64,000 nucleotides of DNA, from contig CP136066.1 in assembly GCA_032622095.1 (NCBI GenBank), positions 149,573,559-149,637,558 of the forward strand. The letters run 5' to 3'. Each line of letters begins with the position of its first letter. Position 1 is the first letter of the stretch. The position numbers were made by a program, and so were the translations under genes. Under the pieces are notes generated by a model. That model made no database searches and was not told the DNA's origin. It worked only from the letters and a program-made list of their open reading frames with translations. The stretch comes from Siphonodentalium dalli (Eukaryota > Mollusca > Scaphopoda > Gadilida > Siphonodentaliidae). This document shows, in pieces, positions 43,941 to 56,984 of the stretch.

Positions 43941-45262
43941 TACATATTGATAATAAATAGTGATAATATTGCCTTTTGGTACAATATATGGAATGGCTTA
44001 AATGCAAACCATCGATACTGATGGATTCAGAAATTAAAATCTCTCAACAATAACACCTCAATTGTTCCTCTGCATTCTTCAAACTTCTTTAAGAAGAAAT
44101 GCAGTCCCAAACACGACGACCTTTGTCTGTTTTTTTTTAATGGGAACAACACTCTCATAACCGAAATATAACATGCATGAGATCAGATCAAAGGAATCAT
44201 TATTAAAGGGGACACTAATACGAAATTGTGTCTGGTCCCTAGCACTGCCAATTTAATTCGTTAAGTAGTCAAACAGCATTTTATCTGAATCCCTGTCGTT
44301 CAAGGGACCTGATCATGACCCGTTTATAAGCCAAATGGGTATCATGGAAGTTTAACTGAACCCTTGGAATGATATGATGCATGGCCATTCATGAAAAGGT
44401 CAGCTTTGTTTGGTCGGTGGCCTTTTTTTAATGAAAAATTTGATTTTGGGAACAATTATTGAACTTAAAATAGCTTCCATCTGTCTATGTTGCTAACACA
44501 CCTATATTTATTCAATTACACTCCAGTATATTCGGAGTCTAAAAACATAGACCTAGATTTGAACTTGATCGGGTTTTTCTCATATGAAGATCACTACCAA
44601 TACCAATACAATTGTGATAAATTGTAATCAAGTTGTCACCCAGGCAACATACGTTTCTGATGTACAGACGGACATCGCTCATTTTTATAGTTTCCAACAT
44701 ATTTGTTACAGGGGCAAAAATTATTCTTGTCCCTTTGCTATAACATGTAACAAGGTTAATTAAATTTATCACCTCTAAATAAGAATAACATTTGGGCTGT
44801 CACACTCTTCATCCCAGGTAAAAATTAACCTTACTTCATTCCATTGAAAGGATTTTTCTCTCCATCCGATTCCAAGATTCCAAAAACATAACATGTGCTG
44901 ACAGAACTACACCTTCCTTGGACTTTATTCTTCAGAACTAACATCCGTACAATATGATAAGGCGGAATATTTTTTGAAAAAATATAATCCAAAATTTAAA
45001 ACGGAAAATGGGAACTTCATAAAAATAAAAATGAACGTTCCCGGACACCTGCGCTCTTAATCGATATGTAGCGCACGGGCGTATTACGTCAAGTCCGGTG
45101 GCAAATTATGCAGATGTGACGCATCTGTATCTCTAATCAGAAATATAAATTTACTTATTGTGGTAATGTCTGAGGGATAATGTTGACAATTATCGCCAAT
45201 TTTGCCGAAATGAACATTTACTCCGCAAAATTACCCACAATCACATGCTAACAAGCCAATAA
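43941..45262. other. No gene seen
   Basis: AT-rich. ATTAAAGGGGACACTAATACG near 44204 resembles common molluscan repeat ends. Nothing else recognised. Confidence 0.4.
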
Positions 45263-45828
45263 GACCCCGCAGATGTGAGCAATCGAGCTAAGCAATCGGA
45301 TTCGTGAGCCCGATTGCTCGCGAATCGTGTTCCCCACGCAGACTTTAATTGATTCCAGACAGCTATCGGGTGACATACTATCGCCAGAACCTTTGAAAGT
45401 GACACATGCACCCCCGTGTTCACCCAACGTGCCAGGTTTATTTTCAGGGTCCAATTTTTCTATGCCTTCATTAATTAACTGCTTCGGCGACAAAAAATAC
45501 AGATATTAAAAATAGTGGCCTAAATATCAGTCATATTCCGAACTGAATTATATATTCTTGGTTTATTTCAGATTGAGTTGAACAGAGATCACTATTTGAA
45601 CGAGAAAAAATTTGTGAACACAAATTGATCGTATAGAGACACACATTTTCACACTGCTTTGCTGAGCAATCTGGCTCGCGTATCCCGCACACTTTAGCAA
45701 TGGGTCTCGCGAGTCGGCAAAATATCAAACATGTTTGATATGCGAGTCCGATCGCTCAGCAAAATCACCCCGCGGACTTGAGCAGTCGGCCTCGCGAGTC
45801 ATGATTGCTTAGCTTAGTGTGCGGGGAC
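45263..45828. mobile_element. 566-bp element with CCCCGC ends and TCGCGAG sub-repeats
   Basis: The left end reads GACCCCGCAGATGTGAGC and then CGAGCTAAGCAATC; the right end reversed reads GTCCCCGCACACTAAGC and then AGCTAAGCAATC. Inside are several CTCGCGAG, GAGCAATC and GATTGCTC motifs and a perfect 20-base palindrome at 45722-45741 (ATATCAAACATG core). The middle (45330-45500) is a different sequence, with a minus-strand open frame of unknown meaning. Confidence 0.65.
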
Positions 45829-46026
45829 CTAAATATATCACAACCTACATATTTTATTTAAGGATGGATTAACCCGGTCCTCTAGAGCTATCATTTGCAT
45901 ATGCCAGACTAGGCCGTATGTGCGTAATTTCGAAGGAGGGGGATACGATGATAATACACGCAATATAGGTCTACACGCTGTATATAGCTCACCGAAGCAA
46001 GCACATTTGTAATGCGCATTAGTAAC

Positions 46027-46104
46027 AAGAAAACCATAGTCAGAAATGGTAACGCCACCAAGATCATATTATTAGCCATAAATATAAATTATAATATAAA
46101 ATGT
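46027..46104 (+). repeat. ~78-bp dispersed repeat, copy 1
   Basis: AAGAAAACCATAGTCAGAAA, TGGTAACGCCACCAAGATC and ATATTATTAGCCATAAATAT are matched, with few changes, at 61685-61757. Confidence 0.8.
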
Positions 46105-46936
46105 ATTGGTTACATGAATGCACGCCTCAGAATTCCGTTAAAACAACTAATCCTTCAAATTATTACAAAAAACTACGGCTTATTACTGCAGGTTTTTCAT
46201 TAACCAAACCAGAAAGCTTCTAAATGCGGATAGAAAATTGGGTTCCCGCCATAAAATCTTCAAGTGTGCATGGCCCCATTGTTCATACCTAAACATCGAA
46301 CGCAATTAACGCGTCCCAAAATAACCGGAAAAAACAATTATCTATTTATAAAATCCCCACAGGTCCACAGATTTCAAAAATTTGCCCAACAGTATACACC
46401 GGTGGCGTTAATGAGTCCATGACTCCATAAATCCAGTATATATTGAAAAACTTGACAAGTGCTCTTTATTTTTCCTTATTTGGAATAAACTAACAATGAA
46501 CGCTCTATATGTTGTTCCATACAGACGAAAAGTTGAAATTTCTATTTCTTGAATTAGTCTTTCTGGAGGGCATAGAAAGTCCATGATACAATCTACTTGA
46601 TCTAGTTTGATCCATAGGAACGAACGGGATGTATCAACGGCGAGGAAAAAGGGGAGAAATTCAAAGCAATTTCAAGCTGTTACTAATTTGACGCACAGAA
46701 ACGAGACATCCACTGTTCATTCATACAATAGCAAGAATGAACTATTCATGAATGCTCTTGCTGTCACGGCAGAAGGCCGCGACCCGGGCGGAGTGAAACA
46801 AAAGCGAGAATAATTTCAGGTTTCAAATCGTGGCTTCAACGACCTTCCGACCAATGCACCTGAGAACGTTGTCTAACCTAAAATCACTCAAATGCATTGC
46901 ATGCCAAGCTGCGGCATGATTATCTTCTGAGTTTAT
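46105..46936. other. No gene seen
   Basis: AT-rich. GTGCTCTTTATTTTTCC near 46459 belongs to the AACGCTCTTT motif family. Confidence 0.4.
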
Positions 46937-46974
46937 CCTACATCGTGCCATGAATATCTACTCTGGCTAACGCC
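46937..46974 (+). repeat. Solitary half of the 78-bp hairpin
   Basis: CCTACATCGTGCCATGAATA and CTACTCTGGCTAACGCC match the left half of the hairpins at 56985, 57243 and 57498. The right half is missing. Confidence 0.7.
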
Positions 46975-48270
46975 CGTGGAGATAATATTCCACCAGTAGA
47001 AAACCTGGGAACTTTTGACAAGGAACCTTATGAATCGAAAAAATAGAGGGGGAATCAGGGGGGAGTCTGCAAAACAATTCCGTATATAGGACCGGGTGGG
47101 TGGGTGGTCCAGAGGCCGAATAAATCGTGCTTGTAATTTTTTCCAAAATGGGTTTTTTTCAAACAATTTACAAGTACTGATCATGTAATGTTGTTTGTAA
47201 GCATGTTAGTACCATGCTTGTTGGTATAGGGCTATATAGGCAGCTATAGTGACTCTTTAGCCTCAGATTTATCAACATTCTGGATTTCACAGGATCCCGG
47301 CCCACTTCACAGTGGACCACCGTAATAGCGTTCAGGAAACTCATGATCAACGGAAGAAATATTTAGTAACAATATTAATATATTACCTGAATAAAAGTAA
47401 CAAAACAAAAAAACCGTGTCACAAATTGGATACTACATGGTGAATACTCAATGATGACTAGATATCATTAACCTGATTGTTGCATAACATGAAATTGAAA
47501 AGGGTATCTCATAAATTTCTAATATCGGGGGGTATAATAACCATATATCTATGTGTATACCTGACCAAAAACAATTCCCCTCCCCACCCCACACCGGTGG
47601 ATAAGACTAAAGAGTTCTTTGGTAATGCACAAATAATTGTGAACCCCTGCCCTGTTTACCACTATTTACACTGGCCAGTGTTCTCTGTCAGACACAACAC
47701 ACTCGACATATTAAGGCTATCATGGGGTCTAGGGCGATTTGTGACATATAGTGTACCTACACAATGCTTTATTATTGTTGTTAGAAACTGAAAACACCAG
47801 GAAATACAGTTTATTTTTCGTTTTTCTGATCTGTGTTTACCAATTAAGTATGTTATTGCTTGAGTTTTAATGGTACACAGCAAGAGTTTGCACCAAAAAA
47901 GGATAGTGGAATGGGATTGAAAGGCAGTTAACACAGTTATTGAAGAACGGCTAAAAACAAACTCTGAAATTTTGATAAAAACATGAGAAAGGGGGGTGGG
48001 TCCCCAAACTTTTGGAGGAAAACAATATTCTTTTTACACAAATTGGGTGGTGGGTCCCTCGGGGTCGGAAAAAAATCTTTTTGGGCCCTATATATATAAC
48101 TATTTCTTAGGTAGTATCAGTTCCTTAATAGTATACTTGAATGTATGTGAAGGTCCCAACTCGAATTTGCACGATTTTGTGAGCGATTTTGCTTTGCGTT
48201 GCTTACAATTACAGAATATTTCCTGAGTAATTACATGTACATGTAATTCAATGTTTATTGTCATATGGCT
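46975..48270. other. No gene seen
   Basis: Contains CCGGGTGGGTGGGTGGTCC near 47092 and CCCCACCC stretches near 47580. Frames of up to 104 codons at 47477-47934 lack family motifs. Confidence 0.4.
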
Positions 48271-49620
48271 TACACACAGTGGATCAACGGACACGAACCA
48301 AAACCGGAAGTCGTAGATTTCGAGGTGGAGAAATATCAGTCGACAAATATTTGTTGACATTTATTGACGGTTTTTTTGAAAATTAAACGCTTGGATACCA
48401 TATCTGACCAACTGAAGGTGAGTGAATATTTCTTCGCTAATGTTCGGACACCGACGATCAATTTAAGTCAGTTGTCATTGTTCGATCGCGGAAAAATGTC
48501 ATTTAATCATCGCCGCGAGACGATTTCTGCCCCAAAATATCCCAGAAAATCATACTTTTCACATTCATCGCAGACAGCTGTTGCAACAACCTATATACCA
48601 ATCGAAAGGCCTGTTTCCCCACCACAAATGCATATTTTGAGTATTTTCACGGACTGTCTCAAAATTCCAAATGTCATCTTTGATGCAGGTACCCACCTCG
48701 AAAATACTGTCCGGTTAGTCCTGTACACCCCGGAATTTAGTTGCAATCCACCAGACCCGGCGGACAGTTTTTGTTGTTCAATCAAGAGTCGAAATGGATC
48801 CGTTGGTTGGCTGCCTTTCGTTAACAGTGGCACGTTTTTGGCCAACTGCTTTTCTGTTGCAACTATAGTATACTGATCAAGTTTAGTTACCGAGTACAGT
48901 TTGCAATTTGTTCTCATAACATTCGTTCAGATCGTGTAAGGTCATTAACCAAAGAATTATTTATGGAAATATTGTTAGCACAAGAATATTACAATGCCCT
49001 CCATGACCAAGGCCGTAGCAACTGGATTGTTTTGATGGTGGGAGGTGTAGATGTATTTTCCAATAGTTTGATATTTCAGCCAGTATATAGCGTGAAATTT
49101 GATTGTTAAAAAAAAATTAAAATTCGGTTAATTTCAGAAAAAACAAATCGGGACCCATGGCTGTTCTTTTTCATTATGGCCACTTTCGGGACCCACCACC
49201 CGAGTTTTGATTACGATTGTATAAAGTTTTCACTACATTTTTCGGGTATATATATACACCCCTTTATTTGTATGTTTTAAACTACAGGCATCCACCCATG
49301 TTTCGCTAATATTACATATTATAGCATAGCCATCAAATATGCAGATGTTTATTTCCATTTCTATGAGAGGCCAAATTCACATTTCATAATTAATTGCAGT
49401 TAAGCAATAGCACTTAAGCATAATTATTTGCGATTAAGCGCAATTCATGGTTATATGTAACTATGAACCCCTGGTGAATAAATAAGTGTATCTATAACTA
49501 AACCTGAACTCATATTGACATATCACCTCCTTGTTTTCATTGCTTTGGATAGTTGGGATTGTGAACTAGCCTAAATTTGTTATCAAATGGGTGACTCGCG
49601 ACAGTATTACCTTCTGTTTT

Positions 49621-49647
49621 AGTCGAGTCGAGTCGAGTCGAGTCGAG
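49621..49647. repeat. (AGTCG)5 microsatellite
   Basis: Five uninterrupted copies of AGTCG. Confidence 0.97.
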
Positions 49648-49966
49648 GAACCGACCCATCAAAGCTCAAGTGTGATCAGATATCGAGTATTGAAGTGTGT
49701 TGTTCAATTGATTGCTGCACAGAAACACGCCGTCGAAAGGGTGGTTTCGGTCAAAATTGCGGATGAAGATGGATAACTCTAAAACAAGTGGTAATACGGT
49801 AAAATTTCGTGATACTTTAGTAATTATACGGCCATATTTTGTTGAACAAAATGTTTATAATCACACGTTTTTGAGAAATTTGATACCATAGTTGACAGTA
49901 TTGTGGTCAGCATTATTTTTTGCAGTTAATCGATTCTGATAACTAAAGCTTATTTTGAAGAAATAT

Positions 49967-49987
49967 TGTTGTTGTTGTTGTTGTTGT
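49967..49987. repeat. (TTG)7 microsatellite
   Basis: About seven uninterrupted TTG units. Confidence 0.95.
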
Positions 49988-52021
49988 ATCTTTATAATAT
50001 GGGTCTTTCTGATCGGATTGAGGACCTTTAGTTTAAATTAGCCAAATGCAGATACACCCGGTCATGCTAATAGTTAGGTTATATGGGTAGTTACACTTAC
50101 TCTCAAGCAACTCATAGCGCTTAAGCGCAATTCATTTCAATTATGCGCAAATGCCACATGTGTGCTTCAACGCGATATGGTATTTGCGCTTAAGCGAAAT
50201 TCATTAATAAATGTGAATTTGACCTCCCATACAGTTAATTGTTTGTCTATGTGTATGAACGAGTAGGATCTGTCTGCATGTCTTCTGTCCGCTTAAATTT
50301 GAATATATACGCGACCAATTGCGTTAAAAACTTCCCAACCAAATTGTCCAGTGTGTGAATCAATGTGGAAACAATTAATTATGGCGCGATTTGAATAGAA
50401 CAGGACAAAAATCACGTGCCTATATATTTACAAAAGTAACTTGCATCTGGTCCCACATTCAGTTGTACGCTATAGATTGGAATTTTACCCACTATATACA
50501 CGTAGGAAACACAACACTTCTGGGATTAAGAATACAACAACTCGAAAGAACACTGGAGTTTTCCTGATGATGTTTCTATTATCAACCGAGAGTACCAATA
50601 TTTCGTATAGTATAGTATTGTATAGTATTTTATTATAAATAATTTTTATATTTTTTATTTTCAATAATTTTATTTTCAAACATTCATTCGGGTGTTGTAA
50701 AATCCCATCGTCGATTGCCTCAGCGAAGCCGCCAGCATTTGCCTCACAGTGGTCACATATGAAGACAGGCATGCTATCCTCTCGTCAGTAGCACCTGGAA
50801 TTATAAAATAATATTGCTTAGTGGACTTGAACTTAAGCTAATATTAGTAACAGATATAGCTGTACACCCCTCCGACAGTATGTTTTAGTCTCCTCATTAT
50901 TGTTTTAACCATTGCTGAATATTGAAAACAATAATTTTCTAAGTCGAAAAATGTCATATAACTCCACACAAAAAAGTCTGACATATTTCATAGTCATAGG
51001 TTCGCATGTTCCCATGGTACTAAATATATATATATGCCAAGCAAAAAAAAACAAATGACCGCAAAACTTAGGAATAAAAACTCGGAAAATTGCATCCACG
51101 AAAGGACGAACAAGCTTCTTCCTGTATAACCCCACAACTCGTTGCTAGTATATATATAATATAATATAAAGGGTTAAAAATCGGCACACCGCTGCATTTT
51201 TCTGAAAAAGTTGGATGGAAATAAAAATATTTATGTCGGCCTTCCGAGAGTAATGACAAGTCAGAGTTAACAATATGACATACATCAAAAGTTATATGTT
51301 TACCAAACATGTACTTCGTAGTTGGATTTCAGTTACAGGTTATAACAGTTCAGTTATATATATAAGTCACCGCCTGGATGCTATGTTGTACCAGGAGACA
51401 TATACAACATTATGAACACCCAGAACCATTGTGGCCACGCAAAAGTCAAATGAAACGCCCATCATCTGCGGCAAAGTTGCTTTTTCGACCAGAAATTGAA
51501 GATGGCAGACTTCAGCAAAATCACGACTAAGCGGACAGATTTTTTACAACTAATGATTAATTTTTTCGGGACTAACCGGACAGTATTTTCGAGGTGGGTA
51601 CCTGCATCAAAAGATGAAATTTGGAATTTTGAGACAGTCCGTGAAAATACTCAAAATATGTATTGGTGGGGGGAAAACAGGCCTTTCGATTGGTATATAA
51701 ATTGTTGCGACAGCTGTCTGCGATGAATGTGAAAAGTATGATTTTCTGAGATATTTTGGGGCAGAAATCGTCTCGCGGCGATGATTAAATGACATTTTTT
51801 CCGCGATCGAACAATGACAACTGACTTAAATTGATCGTCGGTGTCCGAACATTAGCGAACAAATATTCACTCACCTTCAGTTGGTCAGATATGCCATCCA
51901 AGCGTTTATATTCCCAAAAAACCGTCAAAAAATGCCAACAAATATTTGTCGACTGATATTACTCCACCTCGAAATCTACGACTTCCGGGTTTGGTTCGTG
52001 TCCGTTGATCCACTGTGTTAC

Positions 52022-52724
52022 AAAAGTCACAGAAAAGCATGCAATCTCAAGCTGGGACCACCCCTAATGTCAAGTACATGTAGATTATTGAGGAGCATGT
52101 ATTAACAAAGAAATGTATTCCTGCCTTGTTTGTTCAATGTTATAAAGTTCCCTGTCATAACGGGTAAGCACATCAAAAATGTCCCAGGTTTTGTACTGGT
52201 GTAATCTCTACGGGGGATAACGAGAGTAGGGCTTCATGGTATCCACCTTCACAATACCGACTACGATATTAAAATGAAATACCGTGGTATCACTAAATAC
52301 CGGCAATAATAATGTCCAAACATTTTGCTAGTCAAGATCCTTTAGAACACGCAGTACGCAATTCAATATTCGTGTGTGAATAGTCAGGCGGACACACGAA
52401 ATTAGGACAACACAATGCATGTCGTTTGTGATCTTAACAATATGTGGAGTCATAATGACGTTGCTTACGCAAAAAATTACAATCATTTAATTTTCTGAAT
52501 AAGTTATACCATGAGGGAAGTTAAGTCCAGATTCTACTAAAAATGTTAGGGTGTCTCCAAGCAATGCGTATTTATCCGTGGTGTCTCGATGATGGATAAA
52601 CATTAGCACGGAAATAATTGTGAGAGTTTAGTTTGCATTTCGTAATTGTAGGGATGGCGACCATGGTCTTATTACGCCCATGGTATTGGTGTTTACTGCC
52701 AAGATGATCTGGCCGTGACATGAT
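52022..52724. other. No gene seen
   Basis: AT-rich; no recognised features. Confidence 0.4.
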
Positions 52725-52920
52725 CTGGCCGTGGCAATGGAGCAATGGGGATATCTCGTAGGACAACACATTTCTGGTTTCACGCGATGCGAGTTATTTT
52801 TGGAAATTGTAGTAAGGCTGGTCTGGTCGTGTCAATGGAGCTATGGATGGATGGGGATATCTCGCAGGACAACACATTTCGGGTTTTCGCCGATGTATCT
52901 TCGCGGATGTTTCATTGTTG
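52725..52920. repeat. Two copies of a ~98-bp unit
   Basis: CTGG(C/T)CGTG(G/T)CAATGGAGC, GGGGATATCTCG and AGGACAACACATTTC recur at 52725 and 52823. The second copy has an extra ATGGATGG. Confidence 0.88.
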
Positions 52921-53949
52921 CAGTACCGCGTTAATTGCTTTCGATATTTAGGTGGCTGGCATGGGCCAATCTTGAAGATTTTATTGTGGGAACACAATTA
53001 ATAAAATAACATAACTTTGCTGATGAAGTATGTCTCAGTTGGAATGTAGAATAAAGGTCGCATTGCGAAGTATCGGGCGTGTATTTAATCCGATTACTAG
53101 ATTTTTGGTCTGCACATAGAGGCTTTCTGTTGTGGTGAATGAGAAATGTTATATGCAGGGTTCTGACAAGTAGGATCACAATAGTGTGAGATGATTTAGG
53201 TGATCTGATAGCTGAAGCAACCAAATCCGCATTTAATACTAACTGTAATGCTCGCCATGCTCTTGTATCTGCTAAAGAACAATACACGCCTTCTACAATA
53301 CCTGTATAAACAGCCATGATAACCGTCGTGGTACTAGTGTAGTAGCATTAATTATATTGGTGGTGTATATATGCAGGGATTGTGGAGAGCATGGTATATT
53401 GAGAATTCATTGGTGAAATTGTTGACTGTTCTCGATTTTGGCTTGTGGCAATCACAAATAGTGGTGAATTTGACTACTCCATTTGAAGGGTCCAACAGTG
53501 AATTTTGAAGTCAGACCAACCTACATGACCCTATGTGCTATATACATAGTTTTTAATCCTTGATATAATTATATTGGGTTATGGGTCAAATTTGATCTCT
53601 TATTTTAATGTAAAAGGCTTGAGTAATTTTGTTTAGCTTATTAAAAACTTGTTTCGCGTCTGGTGGACCACCCACAACCCCCGGCACACGAGTCTAAAAC
53701 GTTTGACACACCCACCCATGGATATGACCCAAATTTATGTTCGTCATAATCACTAACGTACACCGACTGGTTGAGATAATGGCGTAAAAGATATGTCCCA
53801 TATACGTATAAACGCACTCTTCTGCCATGACACTATGTGTATCTTTTGACAAGGAGAAAATTGAGCTCGTTATTCTGAAGGTGATCGAGACTGATCCACA
53901 TTCGACTTAAAATATGACACGAACATTCTGAAACAAGTGCTTTGTTGTG
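52921..53949. other. No gene seen
   Basis: The longest frame (52931-53317, minus) has no recognisable domain. The remainder is AT-rich. Confidence 0.4.
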
Positions 53950-54309
53950 TTAAAGTGATGTGAAACACTCTGGTTGGGTGAACAAATAGAAATCGTGATC
54001 AAAGTAGTTATTTTTATGAATATTAATCCAAATTTACGACACACACCGTCAGTCTTATATATCTATTAAATGCAATGAGTATCGATGGCGAAATCATTTG
54101 CGTTAGCTTATCGCCGATTGTTGCGTCCCGAATCGAGATAAAACTATTTACAATTTATCATAGTTCAGACGATGTTTTATATGGAGTTGTATGGTCGATT
54201 TCTTTGAGATTTTGGCCAATGTTAGTAGAATGCTACATTCCCCAGTTGCCATAGCGCCTGATTACCAATTTATCAGTTTCACGCACCCGAACAAGTCCAT
54301 AATATGTCT
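53950..54309 (+). repeat. TTAAAGTGATGTGAA family, full-length copy
   Basis: It starts TTAAAGTGATGTGAAACACT and ends AAGTCCATAATATGTCT. In inverted orientation it matches 58804-59178 along its length (blocks GTAGAATGCTACATTC, ATGGTCGATTTCTTTGA and TTGCGTCCC). Roughly 75% similar by eye. Confidence 0.8.
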
Positions 54310-55187
54310 CGGGGAACCCTATTTTGTGTTAGAACATTACCTCGTCCGATAGTTTTGGAGCCTTGAATTTCACGGCTGAATTGACATGGTGGCCAAAATA
54401 AATAGTTCACAACACAAAATGGGACCAACATTTAGAGAGAAAAAACAATGGCATGTGGTTTAAAGAAGTTACCAAATTTCAATGTTGATGGTAGATATTG
54501 TGGTCCCCGATTCTTAAAAGTCACACGAATATTCTGAAATCCTAAATCTGAGCTAAACCTCCCATTCGTGCATCACACATCGCAGTGCGTGGTTTTCTTG
54601 TTGTTGGTTGCGTCACAGATAGACATGCCTCGTTGGTTACATTAACTAACGAGATATACCAAACTGAATCAATGTTCCGTCTTCTGATGGCTGAATAAAG
54701 CGACAGATCATGCGAATGCTCAACCCAATTTGTGTTATGTCGTGGCTTTGCTGATTTTATACATAAGAACATTGAAGTGCGCATGCACATTTCTCACGAG
54801 GATCCTGGTTAATAAAGCAACTGACGCCCATTTATGAAATTGTTTGCGTCATTAAGTATGTCCTGATATATGTAAAGTCCTATTTTGTAATGCGAGACTT
54901 TGCATGCAACTTGCATTACTATGTAGCTTTTTTTCTACATGGCTAGACTAGTGTCGATGGACTTATGTATGGTTTGATGCATGACACTACGTGGCCGGGG
55001 CCATGGCCTGAGTACATTGGCGCTCTTGTTTCGTATACGGCAGCACCAACATCCATGTTCCTGTGTTTTTCAAACTAATGTTTTTTATAAACCTCAACGC
55101 CAACCCCTGACCCCGATGGTGGCACTTTGAATTATCCCATCAAATTATTCGTGTCTCGCAGGTTAGTAAAGTGAGTCAACCTGACCT
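54310..55187. other. No gene seen
   Basis: AT-rich; the frame at 54542-54790 shows no domain. Confidence 0.4.
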
Positions 55188-55896
55188 GGATGGCACCACT
55201 TTGTAAACTTTTAAATACAATATTAGATCCCCCACATCATGGGGATGCCTATTTATACAACACAAATTTACACAAGAATGACGTTATGTGCTGCCAATTC
55301 TAACTTGATACTGTTCAATCGACCAATCATGTCACTGATCAGACGTTAACCAATTGAGGTCATACACGGGATCAGGTATAGAACACGAGACAGGTAACTC
55401 TATTACCAAATGAATCGCTGAAATGTTTATGCACACGCAATATTCTGGTGGATTTAGCAGACGTTTCACTTCCGCGTTGAGTTTTGTTTTCACTTTCGTG
55501 TTTACTGTTCTAAATCATGTTTTCTTATGATCAAATACAGGCTTTTATAGAGATTCAAGTGCCGACAAATAACAAATATAACCACAAAAGTTTTATTCAC
55601 AAAATTTGGATACACATGCAGATGGATAATAAAAATGTCATTTTACAATGTTGTGTACAGTATGCGTTTTTCTTGTACTCGTCCAGGTTGTGGTGAAAAG
55701 TCATATTGGACTCAACAATACACAATATTCTATAATAAATTTATATGATATAATTTATCATGTATATGATGTAATTCATAGTTTATATGATATAAGTTAT
55801 CAGTATATGCAACGTGGTTAGTACTAACGAAATATGAATTCCCATGATATGGGGGATCTAATATTGTATTTGAAATTTTCAAAAGGGGTGCCATCC
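55188..55896. mobile_element. 709-bp element with ~53-bp terminal inverted repeats
   Basis: GGATGGCACCACTTTG at 55188 is inverted as CAAAAGGGGTGCCATCC ending at 55896. The pairing continues through AAATACAATATTAGATCCCC. The interior is AT-rich with runs such as TATATGATATAA. No coding and no clear target duplication. Confidence 0.75.
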
Positions 55897-56125
55897 AATA
55901 TTAATAGAGAGATTCCGCGTCTAGCGATTGTGCATATGCGGGTTTAACTCTAACGTCACAAATCTACAAAGTCGTTGTTTATAAGAAACGTGTGCGAATG
56001 CGGCTATATACTAATTTCGTGATTGTACAGAATGTCATGTAGATGGACTATTTTAATGACAGCTATTCTGTTTCGAGACATGAACATTTATAAATGTCCC
56101 AATTCGTGGTGTTTTGGACTATCTG
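55897..56125. other. Spacer before the 5.2-kb element
   Basis: No gene seen. An open frame starting at 56023 runs into the element arm. Confidence 0.4.
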
Positions 56126-56134
56126 ACAAAGTTT
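56126..56134. repeat. 9-bp target-site duplication, left
   Basis: ACAAAGTTT, repeated directly at 61351-61359, immediately outside the inverted termini. Confidence 0.9.
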
Positions 56135-56984
56135 TAGACGCCACATCCGTCAAATCTCGCTACTCTCATCAAGGACGGCCTCGGACAATCGCCATTTCGA
56201 CCGGTCACATGATCTCCGGTCATGTGATACATACCCGGAAGAGATTGCACTTCAGCAGACATTTTTGTTCAACAGCGAAACTTCTCTCGTCGTTTTTCAT
56301 CAAATGTAAGTAAACTGAGTAATGTTTTCAAATAACTTCGGTGCAGTCATCGACTAATGATATAATATGACCGCGCGGATTGGTTCTTAGGTTCCCAATA
56401 CGATTTAATTTGATTTACCAGCCGCTTGAATCGGCGCACATGGCTTTCTGCGTTTTCGACGTATTAGCCCCCACGACCCATTCAGCGATGGAAATGACAA
56501 ACTTTTAACCTGAAGACCCAGACTTCCCTTGTCCTAGGTCTTCCTGAGTCAATTCCGCACCCAAGGGTAGCGTCGTTCCATATCTTCATGATTTTACATA
56601 TGATTTTTTTCATTCTGAACTTTTCACTTTGTATTCCTTCACCCAGGCCCCATTTGGCAATGGTCATTGGACACTTTCAAGTCAAAAGTATAGATGACAC
56701 TGATTTAGTGCCTTCCTTTGTGAATTCCCCACCCAACGGTGTGCCACTTTACACAACTTGACTATTCTACGTTAAATTTTTTCGTTCTGAATGAGGCACT
56801 TTTCTTGGTCTCCCTAAATCCAATTTTACGATGCCAATTTGAGACTTTCTGGTAAAAATATCAATAACGCTGATTTTATGCCTTCGTGTGTGACTTCCCC
56901 ATCCAGCGGTGTGCCTCTTTCCACAATTTTGTGATTGTATGTTACATTCTTTTCATTCTAAATGGTTCAATTTTCTCGGTGACA

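Larger units (their letters stand above)
49365..50228. mobile_element. 864-bp inverted-repeat element nested in the 48274 element
   Basis: GAGGCCAAATTCACATTT at 49367 is inverted as AAATGTGAATTTGACCTC ending at 50226, followed inward on both sides by AATTGC/GTTAAGC and GCTTAAGCG motifs. Several CGCTTAAGCG-type palindromes lie near 50118 and 50188. The inside carries two microsatellites. Confidence 0.65.
48274..52018. mobile_element. 3.7-kb element with ~448-bp inverted arms
   Basis: The left arm 48274-48720 begins ACACAGTGGATCAACGGACA and is inverted at 51570-52018, about 92% similar by eye. TAC flanks both ends directly, a possible 3-base target duplication. The arms hold matching open frames (MSFNHRRETISAPKY...) and a CTGAAGGTGAGTG donor-like site, but since arms of one element are copied together this says little about coding. 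The inside carries another inverted-repeat element (49365-50228). No transposase was recognised. Confidence 0.75.

Noticed and set aside
45248-45493. Minus-strand frame containing KLDPENKPGTLGEHGGACV
   Set aside because: It looks somewhat protein-like and is less AT-rich, but it begins in one inverted end of an element and has no recognisable domain or clear splice sites.
48364-48876. 170-codon open frame on the plus strand
   Set aside because: Most of it lies in one arm of an inverted repeat, and the same sequence is open on the other arm. No domain signature; probably not a gene.
52931-53317. 128-codon open frame on the minus strand
   Set aside because: No motif, no splice or promoter context; low-complexity composition typical of chance frames.
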